A stretch of DNA of 37,562 nucleotides, taken from positions 1 to 37,562 of the forward strand of contig JASJCN010000014.1 of NCBI GenBank assembly GCA_030065975.1, given 5' to 3'. The stretch comes from Myxococcota bacterium. GTDB taxonomy: Bacteria; Myxococcota_A; UBA9160; UBA6930. A program made the position numbers and the translations under genes. The notes under the pieces were generated by a model. That model saw only the letters and a list, made by a program, of their open reading frames with translations. It had not been told where the DNA came from and did no database searches. Below are positions 1 through 7,777 of this stretch, in pieces. Positions within the stretch are counted from its first letter, which is position 1. Each line of letters begins with the position of its first letter.

Positions 1-836
1 CCGGCGTACGCCAGGTTGGATCCCACCGCGAGGACACCGCACCAGCCGAGCGCCCGCCCGATGCCGAGGCGCTCGACCAAGAGCCCACCGACGGCGGCGC
101 CGACCATCGTGGCGAGGGAGCCGAAGGTCACCGAGACCAGCGCGATCGCCTCCTTCGAGATGCCGGCATCGACCCAGAAGGGCCGGGCCATGGCGCCGAG
201 GGCGAGATCTCCCAGGCGATAGGTCAGCACGAACACGCCCACCTGGATCAGCTGGCCGCGTCCCTTCCAGCCCTCGAACGCACCGAGGACGTTGCGCCGC
301 GCCTCGATGGGGACCGCGACGCGCGGGCACCAGAGGAGCCCCGCGCAGAGCAGGGCCAGGCCCGCGGCGGCCACCCGATGGGTCGCCGCCCAGCCGATGT
401 GGGTGGGGAGGAGCAGCAACCCGGCTCCCGAGAGGACGATCGCGATCCGGTACGCGGCGACGCGCGTCGCGTTCGCCGGCCCTTCGCGCCCGCGCGGCAC
501 GATGCCGATGGTGTAGGCGTCGATGGCGATGTCCTGGGTCGCCGAGGCCACGCAGAAGAGCGCGAACACCGCGAGCAGCAGGCTGCTGCCGACGGGGAGC
601 CCCGGGATCGCGAGCTGTGCCATGGCCATGGTGCACAGGGCAACGGCGATCCACTGACGGCGTTCGCCGAAGCGGTCGACGAGGGGCGACCAGAGCAGCT
701 TGGCCGACCACGCGAGGTAGAGCCCGCTCACGACGCCGATCCAGCGCAGGGGCGCGCCGAGCTCACGGAGGTAGACGGGCCAGACGTCCCGGAACAGGCC
801 CATGGGCAGGCCTTCGACCAGGTACAGGAAGGCCAC
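1..836 (-). CDS. AmpG-like MFS permease (PAT family), 3' end cut by window edge
   Basis: Translating the reverse strand gives an unbroken hydrophobic frame from about position 983 to base 1. It reads FLYLVEGLPMGLF near the N-terminus, then a segment with ATQDIAIDAYTIG followed by AAYRIA, then FVLTYRLGDLALGAMARPFW. These are hallmarks of the AmpG/acetyl-CoA transporter (PAT) branch of the major facilitator superfamily: the ATQDIAxDAY loop between helices 4 and 5 and the YKLGD-like start of the second half. AmpG itself imports anhydro-muropeptides across the inner membrane for cell-wall recycling, but the substrate here cannot be read from sequence. The C-terminal helices lie outside the window. 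The start is uncertain: no ATG lies before the first helix, GTG at 836 would trim it, and CTG at 845 or another rare start upstream is possible. The gene diverges from the DUF2236 gene at 992. Confidence 0.85.
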   Translation of the reverse strand, partial: MAFLYLVEGLPMGLFRDVWPVYLRELGAPLRWIGVVSGLYLAWSAKLLWSPLVDRFGERRQWIAVALCTMAMAQLAIPGLPVGSSLLLAVFALFCVASATQDIAIDAYTIGIVPRGREGPANATRVAAYRIAIVLSGAGLLLLPTHIGWAATHRVAAAGLALLCAGLLWCPRVAVPIEARRNVLGAFEGWKGRGQLIQVGVFVLTYRLGDLALGAMARPFWVDAGISKEAIALVSVTFGSLATMVGAAVGGLLVERLGIGRALGWCGVLAVGSNLAYA

Positions 837-991
837 GACGATCAGCGTGCGGCGGATGGTGTGCCTCGTCGCGGCGCCGGCTCCGGTACCGGCCCAGCCG
901 AGGCCAACCTCGCGCGAGAGTCGCGCGAGACCGGCCGCCCCCCGCGCGCGCCCCCCTGTCGCCCACGGTCCGGAAGCAGGACACTAGCGGC

Positions 992-1858
992 ATGCACGGC
1001 GCTCGCTCGAAGCTGCCCGCCTCCGACGCTGAGCTGCTGGCGCTGGCCGTGGGCGGAGCGCCCGCGCCCAAGGGCGAGGGCGCCGGGCTCTTCGGCGCGG
1101 AGTCCTGGCTCCGGCGGGTCAGCGGGGAGGGGGCCGTGCTCTTCGGCGGCGGCTGCGCCCTGCTCCTCGAGGTGGCCCATCCCCTGGTCGCCGCTGGCGT
1201 GGCCGAGCACTCGCGCTACCGCGACGAGCCGTTCGAGCGGCTCAGCAAGACCCTGGCGGCCGTGAACGCGATGGCGTTCGGCCGCGTGGAGGACGCCCTC
1301 GCCGCAGCCCGGGGCGTCGAGGCGGCCCACGCGCGGGTGCGCGGCACGCTCTCCATGGACGTGGGCCACTTTCCCGCCGGCACTCCCTACGACGGGCGCG
1401 ATCCCGAGCTGGTGCGCTGGGTGTGGGCGACCCTCGCCTGGACGGCGCGAGCCGTCTACCGACGGGTGGTCGGCCCCTTGGCCCCCGAGGCCGAGCGCGC
1501 CTACTTCGCCGAGCACGCGGTCCTGGCCCGGCTGCTCGGTGTCCCGCCGGCGGACGTACCGGAGACGCCCGAGAGCTTCGACGCCTGGTTCGAGGGGGTG
1601 GTGGGCTCCGGCGACCTGGCCGTCGGGCCCCAGGCACGCGACATCGCCGCCTTCGTGCTCGAGCCGCCGGCCCACGTGCGGGCGCTCGTCGGCGGGCGGA
1701 TGGCGGCGCTCACCGCGCTGCTGCTCCCCGAGCCGGTTCGCGAGGACTTCGGCATCGAGCTGTCGGCCGAGCGGCGCGCGCGCACCGAGGCATGGCTGGA
1801 TCAGATCCGGGCGATGCGCGCACCGAGGGATCTGGACGCTTCCGGGCCCACCCGCTAG
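992..1858 (+). CDS. Oxygenase MpaB-family / DUF2236 protein
   Basis: 288 aa. The segment GEGAVLFGGGCALLLEVAHP, followed by LVAAGVAEHS, is the N-terminal signature of DUF2236 (PF09995). DPELVRWVWATL and an alpha-helical remainder with GVP and PETPESFDAWF match the rest of the domain. The family includes the haem-dependent fungal MpaB oxygenase and relatives of latex-clearing protein Lcp; most bacterial members have no known substrate. Many homologues have a His in the WVHATL motif, where this protein has Trp (WVWATL), so haem binding or catalysis may differ. The ATG at 992 has AGGA about 10 bases upstream and starts just before the conserved domain, so it is preferred over a much longer upstream extension. 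The 50-aa membrane peptide follows after 44 bp and may be co-transcribed. Confidence 0.85.
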   Translation: MHGARSKLPASDAELLALAVGGAPAPKGEGAGLFGAESWLRRVSGEGAVLFGGGCALLLEVAHPLVAAGVAEHSRYRDEPFERLSKTLAAVNAMAFGRVEDALAAARGVEAAHARVRGTLSMDVGHFPAGTPYDGRDPELVRWVWATLAWTARAVYRRVVGPLAPEAERAYFAEHAVLARLLGVPPADVPETPESFDAWFEGVVGSGDLAVGPQARDIAAFVLEPPAHVRALVGGRMAALTALLLPEPVREDFGIELSAERRARTEAWLDQIRAMRAPRDLDASGPTR

Positions 1859-1902
1859 CGTCCGCGCGCCAAGCCGGATCCTGTCCGGCACCGAGGAGAG
1901 TC

Positions 1903-2055
1903 ATGACCGATCCCGAGAACGAGCCCCAGGAAGAGCCCGAGATCGGCGCCGACGCCACCGCGATCATCTACATCCTCGGCGGGATTCCGGCGATCGTGGC
2001 CTTCATCGTCGTGCTGTTCGTCCTGACGAACATCTTCCCGAACATCCCGGCCTAG
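1903..2055 (+). CDS. Small single-pass membrane protein, 50 aa, unknown function
   Basis: A 50-aa frame starts at ATG 1903 with GAGGAGAG a few bases upstream. Residues 1-18 are strongly acidic (many Glu and Asp). Residues about 20-43 form one clean transmembrane helix (IIYILGGIPAIVAFIVVLF), followed by a short tail ending in NIPA. The acidic N-terminus and hydrophobic helix, the good ribosome binding site, and a terminator immediately downstream support a real gene. I recognise no family. By topology it could be a subunit or regulator of a membrane complex, but nothing in the sequence shows which. It lies 44 bp behind the DUF2236 gene in the same direction. Confidence 0.7.
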   Translation: MTDPENEPQEEPEIGADATAIIYILGGIPAIVAFIVVLFVLTNIFPNIPA

Positions 2056-2065
2056 AGCGTCCGTC

Positions 2066-2084
2066 CGGGCCCCTGGGCCCGTTT
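2066..2084 (+). terminator. Intrinsic terminator after the 50-aa membrane protein
   Basis: CGGGCCC-CT-GGGCCCG (2066-2081) forms a perfect GC-rich hairpin followed by TTT, 10 bases after the stop codon at 2055. It probably ends the DUF2236/small-protein transcript. The remaining 200 bases up to 2289 hold no gene I can support and presumably contain the promoter of the next lipoprotein gene. Confidence 0.65.
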
Positions 2085-2289
2085 CCAGCGCGATCCCCGC
2101 GCTCCGGACTGCCCGCGCCCCCTTCCCGCGGGGCCTCCAGCTTCACGAGTGGGTAGAACGGCGGAAAAGAACGCCGCAACCCCGCGACTTCGCTGGTAGT
2201 CTGGCGATTCTCCGATTCTCCCTTGTTTTCCGGGGAGTTGGGTCACGTTGGCCTCAAGTTGAGCAGGCCTCCCGACCGATGACCTGGGG

Positions 2290-3009
2290 GTGACGAGCCC
2301 CACTCTCTCGCGCCTCTGCCTCGCCGCGCTGGCCCTGTGCCTGGCGGGCGGATGTGCCACCTCGGGGCTCCCCGCCGTCTCGGCCGGTGACGCCGACTAC
2401 GACTGGTTCCGCACGCCGGATCCGCTCGACGCCTGGAGCCCCAAGATCGAGGGCTGGCAGTCGCGGGAGGCCGTCGAGGTCCCCTTCGAGGCCGGCACGC
2501 AGCTGGCTTCGGTCTCCGTCTCGGGCACCCGCTCGGCCGATCGCAGCCGCCGCAGCCCGGGCGAGCTGCGCGAGAAGTACGTGGAGCTCCGCCGCAGCTG
2601 GAAGCGGAAGATGGCCGAAGAGGTCGCCGACTGGATCCAGCAGGAAGCTCCGCATCACTATCGTCCGGACGGCCCGATCGACCACTGGGCCACCCTGGAC
2701 GAGACGCTCGAGCGCAACGGCGACGACTGTGACGGTCTCGAGCTCCTGGTGTTCCAGTTCCTGCGCGATCTCGGCTTCCGCGACGACGAGGTGTTCCGCG
2801 CCATCGTCTACCGCCCCTCGGACGGTCAGCACCACATGGTGACCCTCTGGTTCGAGTCGCCGAGCGATCCCTTCGTGATCGATCCGACCGGCGCGATGAC
2901 CCGCGGCATGCCGCGCATGTCCGACGTCCCGGGCTGGGTGCCCCTCAAGGTCTTCACCGAGACCGAGGAGTTCACCGTCGCCCCGCGCTCCACGACGGCG
3001 AGCCGCTAG
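2290..3009 (+). CDS. Transglutaminase-like cysteine peptidase-type lipoprotein (BTLCP-like)
   Basis: 239 aa from a GTG start at 2290; an ATG frame at 2279 stops after four codons. Residues 1-22 are a lipoprotein signal ending in the lipobox LAGGC, so Cys22 would be lipidated and the protein anchored in the envelope. The C-terminal half matches the bacterial transglutaminase-like cysteine proteinase fold. It has Cys147 in NGDDCDGLELL, His181/182 in GQHHMV and Asp198 in FVIDPTG, in the expected Cys-His-Asp order and spacing. In known BTLCP members the gene often lies beside LapD-like signalling or adhesin genes, but no such partner is visible here. The substrate is unknown. It is clearly secreted and probably catalytically competent, as all three triad residues are present. 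Confidence 0.8.
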   Translation: MTSPTLSRLCLAALALCLAGGCATSGLPAVSAGDADYDWFRTPDPLDAWSPKIEGWQSREAVEVPFEAGTQLASVSVSGTRSADRSRRSPGELREKYVELRRSWKRKMAEEVADWIQQEAPHHYRPDGPIDHWATLDETLERNGDDCDGLELLVFQFLRDLGFRDDEVFRAIVYRPSDGQHHMVTLWFESPSDPFVIDPTGAMTRGMPRMSDVPGWVPLKVFTETEEFTVAPRSTTASR

Positions 3010-3080
3010 CGCCACCGCCGCCGCGCGGCCCTCGTTCCCCGGCCCCGTGACTGGTACGTTCCCCGTCTGCAGGGGGGACC

Positions 3081-3656
3081 ATGTCGGCCGAGAACGAACC
3101 GCAGACGCTGCTGGCCAAGGGCCCCGCGCCGGATCCGCCGGGCGCGGACGCCGAGGCCACGCCCCAGCTGCTGCCGGTGATCCAGAAGGCGAGCGATCAC
3201 CCGTGCTTCGATTGCTCGCGCTGCTGTCGCTACGTCGCGGTCGAGATCGACAAGCCCAGCACGATGAAGGAGTACGACCACCTCTACTGGTACCTGTACC
3301 ACGGGGGCATCTCGGTCTTCATCGACTGGGAGGGCGACTGGTTCATCCAGTTCGAGACGAAGTGCGACCACCTGACCGCCCAGGGCATGTGCGGGATCTA
3401 CGAGCGCCGGCCGGCCATCTGCAAGGACTTCGACTGGCGCGAGTGCGAGCAGAACGTGAAGGAGGAGGCGGCGGAGAAGCACCTCTTCCGCAACGCCGAC
3501 GACTTCACCCGCTGGTTCGAGGAGAAGCGCCCCAAGGCCTTCCACCGCTATCAGCGCTTCCTGCGCAAGCGTCACGCCAGCGGCGAGGATCCCGAGCTCG
3601 AGCGCCTCGACAACGGCGCTCCGAGGAAGAAGAAGAAGCGCAAGGCCGGGAAGTGA
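3081..3656 (+). CDS. YkgJ-family cysteine-cluster protein (putative Zn/Fe chelating)
   Basis: 191 aa. The signature CxxCxxCC occurs at residues 42-49 (PCFDCSRCC). It is followed about 70 residues later by further cysteines in KCDHL, GMCGIYERRPAIC and REC. This matches PF03692, a small metal-binding family whose biochemical role is mostly unproved; one eukaryotic relative family concerns flagellar proteins. The tail is strongly basic (RKKKKRKAGK). AGGGGGG lies just before the ATG at 3081. The stop codon overlaps the GTG start of the methyltransferase by four bases, so the two proteins are translationally coupled and probably act together, though nothing shows on what. Confidence 0.85.
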   Translation: MSAENEPQTLLAKGPAPDPPGADAEATPQLLPVIQKASDHPCFDCSRCCRYVAVEIDKPSTMKEYDHLYWYLYHGGISVFIDWEGDWFIQFETKCDHLTAQGMCGIYERRPAICKDFDWRECEQNVKEEAAEKHLFRNADDFTRWFEEKRPKAFHRYQRFLRKRHASGEDPELERLDNGAPRKKKKRKAGK

Positions 3657-4729
3657 GCCGCTCGAACGCCCCTTCGGCCGACGACCTGAAGGCCTACTCG
3701 TTCAAGGCCTTCGCGACGCTGCAGGGCGCGGTGACCGCGGCCATGATCCACCTCGGCGACCGGCTCGACCTGTACCGGAGCCTCGCCGACGGGGAGCCGG
3801 TCGATGCGGCGGCTCTGGCCGCCCGCACCGGGCTCTCCGAGCGCTGGCTGCGGGAGTGGCTGTACAACCAGGGCGCCGCCGGGCTGCTCGATGCGCACCC
3901 GGGCGAACGCTTCGCCCTGTCGCCCGCAGGTCACGCCGTGCTCGCCGACGAGAACCACCCGGCCTTCGGCGCCGGGATGTTCCAGCAGCTCCCCGAGCTG
4001 ATGGGCGTCCTGCCGCGGCTCGGGGAGTCGTTCCGCAGCGGCATCGGGCTTCCCTACGACGCCTTCGGGCCCGAAGGCGCCCAGGGCGTCGAGCGGGGCT
4101 TCGCGCCGTGGTACCGCAACTTCCTGGTGCCGGCGCTGCGGAGCATCGAGGGCGTGCCCGAGCGGCTCGAGGCGGGCGGCCGGGTCGCCGACGTCGGCTG
4201 CGGCGGCGGGGTCGCGCTGATCCAGCTGGCCTCTGCCTTTCCCGAAGCCGAGCTCCACGGCTTCGACCTCTCTCGGCACGCGATCGAGCGCGCGAGGGCC
4301 AACCGCGAGGAGGCCGGTGTGTCGTCGGTGACCTTCCACCTCGCGGACGAGGAGCCGCTCCCCGACGACGGGCGCTTCGACCTCGTGCTGACCTTCGACT
4401 GCCTCCACGACATGACCGATCCCGCCGGCGTGATGCGCGCGATCCGCGCCGCCATCGCGCCCGACGGCGTCTGGGTGATCGCGGACATCAAGTCGCAGCC
4501 GACCTACGAAGCCAACGCCGAGAAGAACCCCATGGCCGCCATGATGTACGGCGTGTCGGTGCTGAGCTGCATGTCCTCGGCCCTCTCGGAGCCCGGCGGC
4601 GCCGGCCTCGGCACGCTCGGGTTCCATGAGCCCCTGGCGCGCGAGATGACCTCGGCAGCCGGCTTCACACGCTTCCGCCGGCTCGAGATCGAGCACCCGA
4701 TCAACGCGTTCTACGAGGTCAGGCCGTAG
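3653..4729 (+). CDS. Class I SAM-dependent methyltransferase with N-terminal winged helix (Rv2258c type)
   Basis: 358 aa from GTG 3653, which overlaps the upstream stop (GTGA). Residues about 20-100 form a winged-helix dimerisation domain of the kind found in Rv2258c-like and O-methyltransferase families (VDAAALAARTGLSERWLREW). The SAM-binding motif I is VADVGCGGG at 178-186, followed by ELHGFDLS (acidic residue of motif II) and FDLVLTFDCLHDMTDP (motif IV). A late segment (VIADI...) and a substrate-lid region complete the fold. The acceptor substrate is unknown. The last codons are the first copy of a 23-bp tandem repeat that continues past the stop. It converges with the CBS gene. Confidence 0.85.
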   Translation: MSRSNAPSADDLKAYSFKAFATLQGAVTAAMIHLGDRLDLYRSLADGEPVDAAALAARTGLSERWLREWLYNQGAAGLLDAHPGERFALSPAGHAVLADENHPAFGAGMFQQLPELMGVLPRLGESFRSGIGLPYDAFGPEGAQGVERGFAPWYRNFLVPALRSIEGVPERLEAGGRVADVGCGGGVALIQLASAFPEAELHGFDLSRHAIERARANREEAGVSSVTFHLADEEPLPDDGRFDLVLTFDCLHDMTDPAGVMRAIRAAIAPDGVWVIADIKSQPTYEANAEKNPMAAMMYGVSVLSCMSSALSEPGGAGLGTLGFHEPLAREMTSAAGFTRFRRLEIEHPINAFYEVRP

Positions 4730-4784
4730 TCGGCTGGGCGGTCAGGCCTTGGTCGGCCGGCCGGTCAGGCCCTGGCCGGCCCGG
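4716..4784. repeat. Three tandem copies of a 23-bp unit across the methyltransferase stop codon
   Basis: Copies begin at 4716, 4739 and 4762, each starting with GGTCAGGCC after one variable base and carrying a TCGGC/CCGGC block near the end. The first copy encodes the last residues and stop codon of the methyltransferase. The other two fill the gap to the convergent CBS gene. The GC-rich arms could also fold as a bidirectional terminator. Confidence 0.75.
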
Positions 4785-4787
4785 CGA

Positions 4788-5279
4788 TCAGTGCGCGCGG
4801 CGGGCGCCCACCTCCGGTGAGGGCTCGCGGTAGTCGGGGTAGTGCTTGCGCTGGACGCGGCTCTCTCCGAGCCGCTCCATGGCGCGCAGGACGTCGCGGC
4901 GGCTGATCTGACCGACCAGCTCCTCGCCGTCGAGCACGGGGATCCGGCGCAGCGCGTGATCGAGGAAGCGCTGGGCCAGGGTGTAGACGTCCGCGTCGGG
5001 CGTCACCGTGTGGGGGCTGCGGCTCATGAAGTCGCCGACCACGCCTTCCTCGCGATAGTCGTCGGCGTAGAACTCGCCGGCTGCGAGGACCTTCAGGCAG
5101 TCGAGCTCGGAGAAGACACCGATCAGCCGCCCGTTCTCGTCGACCACGGGCGCTCCCGAGATCGAGTTCTTGAGGAACAGGGCCACCGCCTCGAGGACAC
5201 CCATGTCGGGCTTGAGGGTGATCAGGTTGCGCGTCATGAATTCGCGCGCCCGCGGGACGTGGTGGGTGTGGTGTCGCAT
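4788..5279 (-). CDS. Twin CBS-domain protein
   Basis: 163 aa. The N-terminus MRHHTHHVPRAREFMT is followed by two CBS domains. CBS1 (about 15-72) contains LKPDMGVLEAVALFLKNSI, PVVDENGRLIGVFSELD. CBS2 (about 85-145) contains MSRSPHTVTPDADVYTLAQ, PVLDGEELVGQISRRDVL. Each ends in the typical GxxSxxD/GxxSRRD motif that contacts the ribose of adenosyl ligands (AMP, ATP, SAM). There is no attached enzyme or channel domain, so it is a stand-alone Bateman module, probably a cytosolic energy or nucleotide sensor. GGAGG sits 7 bases before the ATG. The 147 bp upstream (5280-5426) are GC-rich and hold no gene I can support. Confidence 0.9.
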   Translation of the reverse strand: MRHHTHHVPRAREFMTRNLITLKPDMGVLEAVALFLKNSISGAPVVDENGRLIGVFSELDCLKVLAAGEFYADDYREEGVVGDFMSRSPHTVTPDADVYTLAQRFLDHALRRIPVLDGEELVGQISRRDVLRAMERLGESRVQRKHYPDYREPSPEVGARRAH

Positions 5280-5426
5280 GGCGTACCTCCGGGGCGCCGG
5301 GCCCGGGGTGCGCCCGGGAGCCGGGCCGACGCCATGGAGTGTACCACGCGCGGACCCGTGGGAGTCCCGCCGGGGGCGCGCGGGGGGCGCTCTGGGGGCG
5401 CGCCGAGGCCGGGATGCTGCGCCGCG

Positions 5427-6917
5427 TCAGTCTGCGACGCGTGCGCCCGAGGCGGCGCGGACCGAACACGACCGCTCGGTCATGAGATGGAGCTCCTTCT
5501 GCCGGGGCCCTGCGGGTGTCGTGAGCTCCGCGGCGTGGTGGATTCGCACCCGCTCTAGGGCGGGCTCGTCGGCAGCGGCGCTCTCGCAGAGCCAGCGGGC
5601 GTACTCGCGATAGAGCGCGAGGGTGGACGGCTTGCTCGAGTCCTCCCAGGTCGACTCGAAGAACTGAGCCCAGCGGAAGCTCGGATACGTGTCGATCACC
5701 CGCTCGGGCTTGCGGGGATCGAACGGTTCGCCGGTCAACAGGTCGCGCCGCGAGCCGTCGGCGAGCACGCCCTCGATCCGCGGCCACCCGTCGAGCTCGG
5801 GCGGGTCCGGCGAGAACATGCTCCAGCGTTGGTGCAGTCGAAGCGCCTTTCCCGCCACGGTCTTCAGGCTGGGCGGGATGTTCGTCCCGGTGGGCCAGGG
5901 GCCGCCCTCGGCCACGAGGTAGACGAGGACGTAGGCGAGGCAGGTACCTGCCGCCGCCTGGACCCACCAGGGCTGCGAGCGCGCCCGGGTCGCGGCGGGA
6001 CGCGGCGCCAGGCCGCGCAGGCGGGGGAGCCACTCGTCGAAGAGGGCCGAGGGCAGGAACGCCGGCCACGCAGCCAGACAGAAGGCGGGGAACCATCCGA
6101 CCCAGAGCATCGCCGCGATCGAGACGTGGAGGCCCACGAAGAGGAAGATCCCGAGCATGCGGAACACGGCGTTGTGGAACGGGACGAAGGGCACGAAGGG
6201 GGCGAGGCGCTCGAACCAGAGCGCGAGGAACGTGAGCGCGGGGAGGAGGCGGCTCTGCTCGCGGACGAAGACGCCGAAGTCGGTCACGTAGGCGTCGAGA
6301 TGCAGGGCGTAGAAGAGTGCCGATCCGGTCTGCCAGGTCGGCCCCTGCTTCACCCAGCCCGTCACGAAGTAGAGCAGGAAGGTCTGGATCAGCAACGCCG
6401 CGCCGGGCACGGAGAAGAGCACGTTGCCCGGGTCGACGTCCGCTTCCCGTCTGCGCCGCGCGTCGAGCGAGTAGCGGGCGCCGAGGGGCAGGAACATCCC
6501 CCAGAAGAGCAGCAGCAGGAAGAAGTTGTCGCCTCCGAAGCGCGAGACGTAGGGGTTTCGCAGCTGGAGGCTCATCAGCAGCACCCAGCTCAGGACGCTC
6601 GCGACGCGCGTGTTCCACCCGAGGATCAAGGACAGCGCCGCGAGCATTCCGATGCCGAGGAGGGCGGCCACCGCCGCGGGCTCGGCGCTCGCGTGCAGGT
6701 GGAGCGAGAGCAGGGCCGAGCGGCCCCCGAGGCTCCGGGCGAGGTCGGCGGGGAGGATGCCGGCGTCGGTGTAGTGGGCGGTCCAGTCGGCCGCCCGGGT
6801 CACGAGGTCGAAGAGCAGGACGCTGCCGAGTCCGATCCGGAAGAGCCCGAGGGCCCGCAGGTCGACGCACAGGATCTGCTTCCAGTCGATCGTGCGGGTG
6901 TTCGTGCCCGCGCTCAT
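5427..6917 (-). CDS. HTTM-domain integral membrane protein (vitamin K gamma-carboxylase-like)
   Basis: 496 aa from ATG 6917; an in-frame upstream extension to 7001 would overlap the transporter gene and is not preferred. It begins with LRALGLFRIGLGSVLLFDL and HYTDAGILPAD, the signature of the HTTM domain (horizontally transferred transmembrane, PF05090 superfamily). Several hydrophobic helices follow. A soluble C-terminal part carries RWSMFSPDPPELDGW and EGVLADGSRRDLL, common in bacterial HTTM proteins. The eukaryotic relative carboxylates glutamate using vitamin K, but activity in bacterial proteins is mostly untested. It lies 22 bp downstream of the YhhQ gene in the same direction, so co-expression is likely. 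Confidence 0.85.
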   Translation of the reverse strand: MSAGTNTRTIDWKQILCVDLRALGLFRIGLGSVLLFDLVTRAADWTAHYTDAGILPADLARSLGGRSALLSLHLHASAEPAAVAALLGIGMLAALSLILGWNTRVASVLSWVLLMSLQLRNPYVSRFGGDNFFLLLLFWGMFLPLGARYSLDARRRREADVDPGNVLFSVPGAALLIQTFLLYFVTGWVKQGPTWQTGSALFYALHLDAYVTDFGVFVREQSRLLPALTFLALWFERLAPFVPFVPFHNAVFRMLGIFLFVGLHVSIAAMLWVGWFPAFCLAAWPAFLPSALFDEWLPRLRGLAPRPAATRARSQPWWVQAAAGTCLAYVLVYLVAEGGPWPTGTNIPPSLKTVAGKALRLHQRWSMFSPDPPELDGWPRIEGVLADGSRRDLLTGEPFDPRKPERVIDTYPSFRWAQFFESTWEDSSKPSTLALYREYARWLCESAAADEPALERVRIHHAAELTTPAGPRQKELHLMTERSCSVRAASGARVAD

Positions 6918-6939
6918 GCTCGCCTCGTGGCCCCGCTGC

Positions 6940-7713
6940 TCATGGACGTTCGTGCTCCGCCAGGGGGTCGATCTGGAGGTAGCGAGAGAGATAGTGCACA
7001 CCGACGTAGAAGGGGATCGTGTCGACCAGCGCCGTCACGAGCTTGAAGACGTAGCCCGACAGGATGAACACCCAGAGCTGTCCCCAGATCGGCTGGGCGG
7101 GATCGATCGGAAGCCCGTTGGCCCAGTAGTGGGTCACGGTGATCACGGCGAACGAGTCGACGAACTGGCTCACCAGGGTCGAGCCGTTGTTCCGCAGCCA
7201 CAGGTGCCGTCCCCCGGTCAAGCGCTTCCAGAAGTGGAAGAGCTGCACGTCGCAGAGCTGCGCCGCCAGGTAGGCGATCATCGAGGCGAACACCGCGCCG
7301 ACGGTCAGCTGTCGGATGCGGAAGAAGGCGTAGTCGTAGACGTCCGAGGGCGGCAGGCCATCGGGCCCGAGCTCGGGGACCGGGGGCAGCAGGCCGCCCA
7401 CCCAGAGGAAGCTCACCACGAAGAGGTTGAGCAGCAGGCCGACGAAGACCATGAAGTTGGCACGGGCCCGCCCGTAGAGCTCACTGATGAAGTCGGTGCA
7501 CAGGAAGGTGATCGGGTAGGGGAGCACGCCCACCGCGGGCGCGAAGGGGACTCGCACCCCGGCCACCTCGAACGACATGTCGAGGAAGCGCGAGACCCCG
7601 AGGATGTTCAGCATGGTCATCGCGCCGAGGAAGAGGCCCGCGAGCACCAGGAAGACGCGCTCGCGCCGCTCGTGGAGCGCGTCGCCGATGGCCAGGGTGG
7701 GTCGTTCGTGCAT
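6940..7713 (-). CDS. yhhQ: Queuosine precursor transporter (YhhQ / VUT family)
   Basis: 257 aa with about six membrane helices. PYPITFLCTDFISELYGRARAN, read in two parts, is the family signature (PF02592): a membrane-embedded CTD...SELYG motif. QFVDSFAVITV near the C-terminal half and LVTALVDTIPFY are also typical. In E. coli YhhQ imports queuosine precursors (preQ0/preQ1) across the inner membrane for tRNA modification. Length matches the family. No queuosine synthesis gene lies in the window, and precursor import would fit a salvage lifestyle. It starts at ATG 7713, 64 bp behind the VWA gene, and probably shares a transcript with the HTTM gene. Confidence 0.88.
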   Translation of the reverse strand: MHERPTLAIGDALHERRERVFLVLAGLFLGAMTMLNILGVSRFLDMSFEVAGVRVPFAPAVGVLPYPITFLCTDFISELYGRARANFMVFVGLLLNLFVVSFLWVGGLLPPVPELGPDGLPPSDVYDYAFFRIRQLTVGAVFASMIAYLAAQLCDVQLFHFWKRLTGGRHLWLRNNGSTLVSQFVDSFAVITVTHYWANGLPIDPAQPIWGQLWVFILSGYVFKLVTALVDTIPFYVGVHYLSRYLQIDPLAEHERP

Positions 7714-7777
7714 CCGCGCATTCTAACGGCAATGCGCGACGGCCCACGGGGCGGGGCGACCGGATCCGAGGCTCTCG

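Noticed and set aside
2160-2289. Possible riboswitch or structured leader before the transglutaminase-like lipoprotein
   Set aside because: There is a small GGCG/CGCC hairpin, but the sequence matches no riboswitch consensus I know and the gene is not a typical target.
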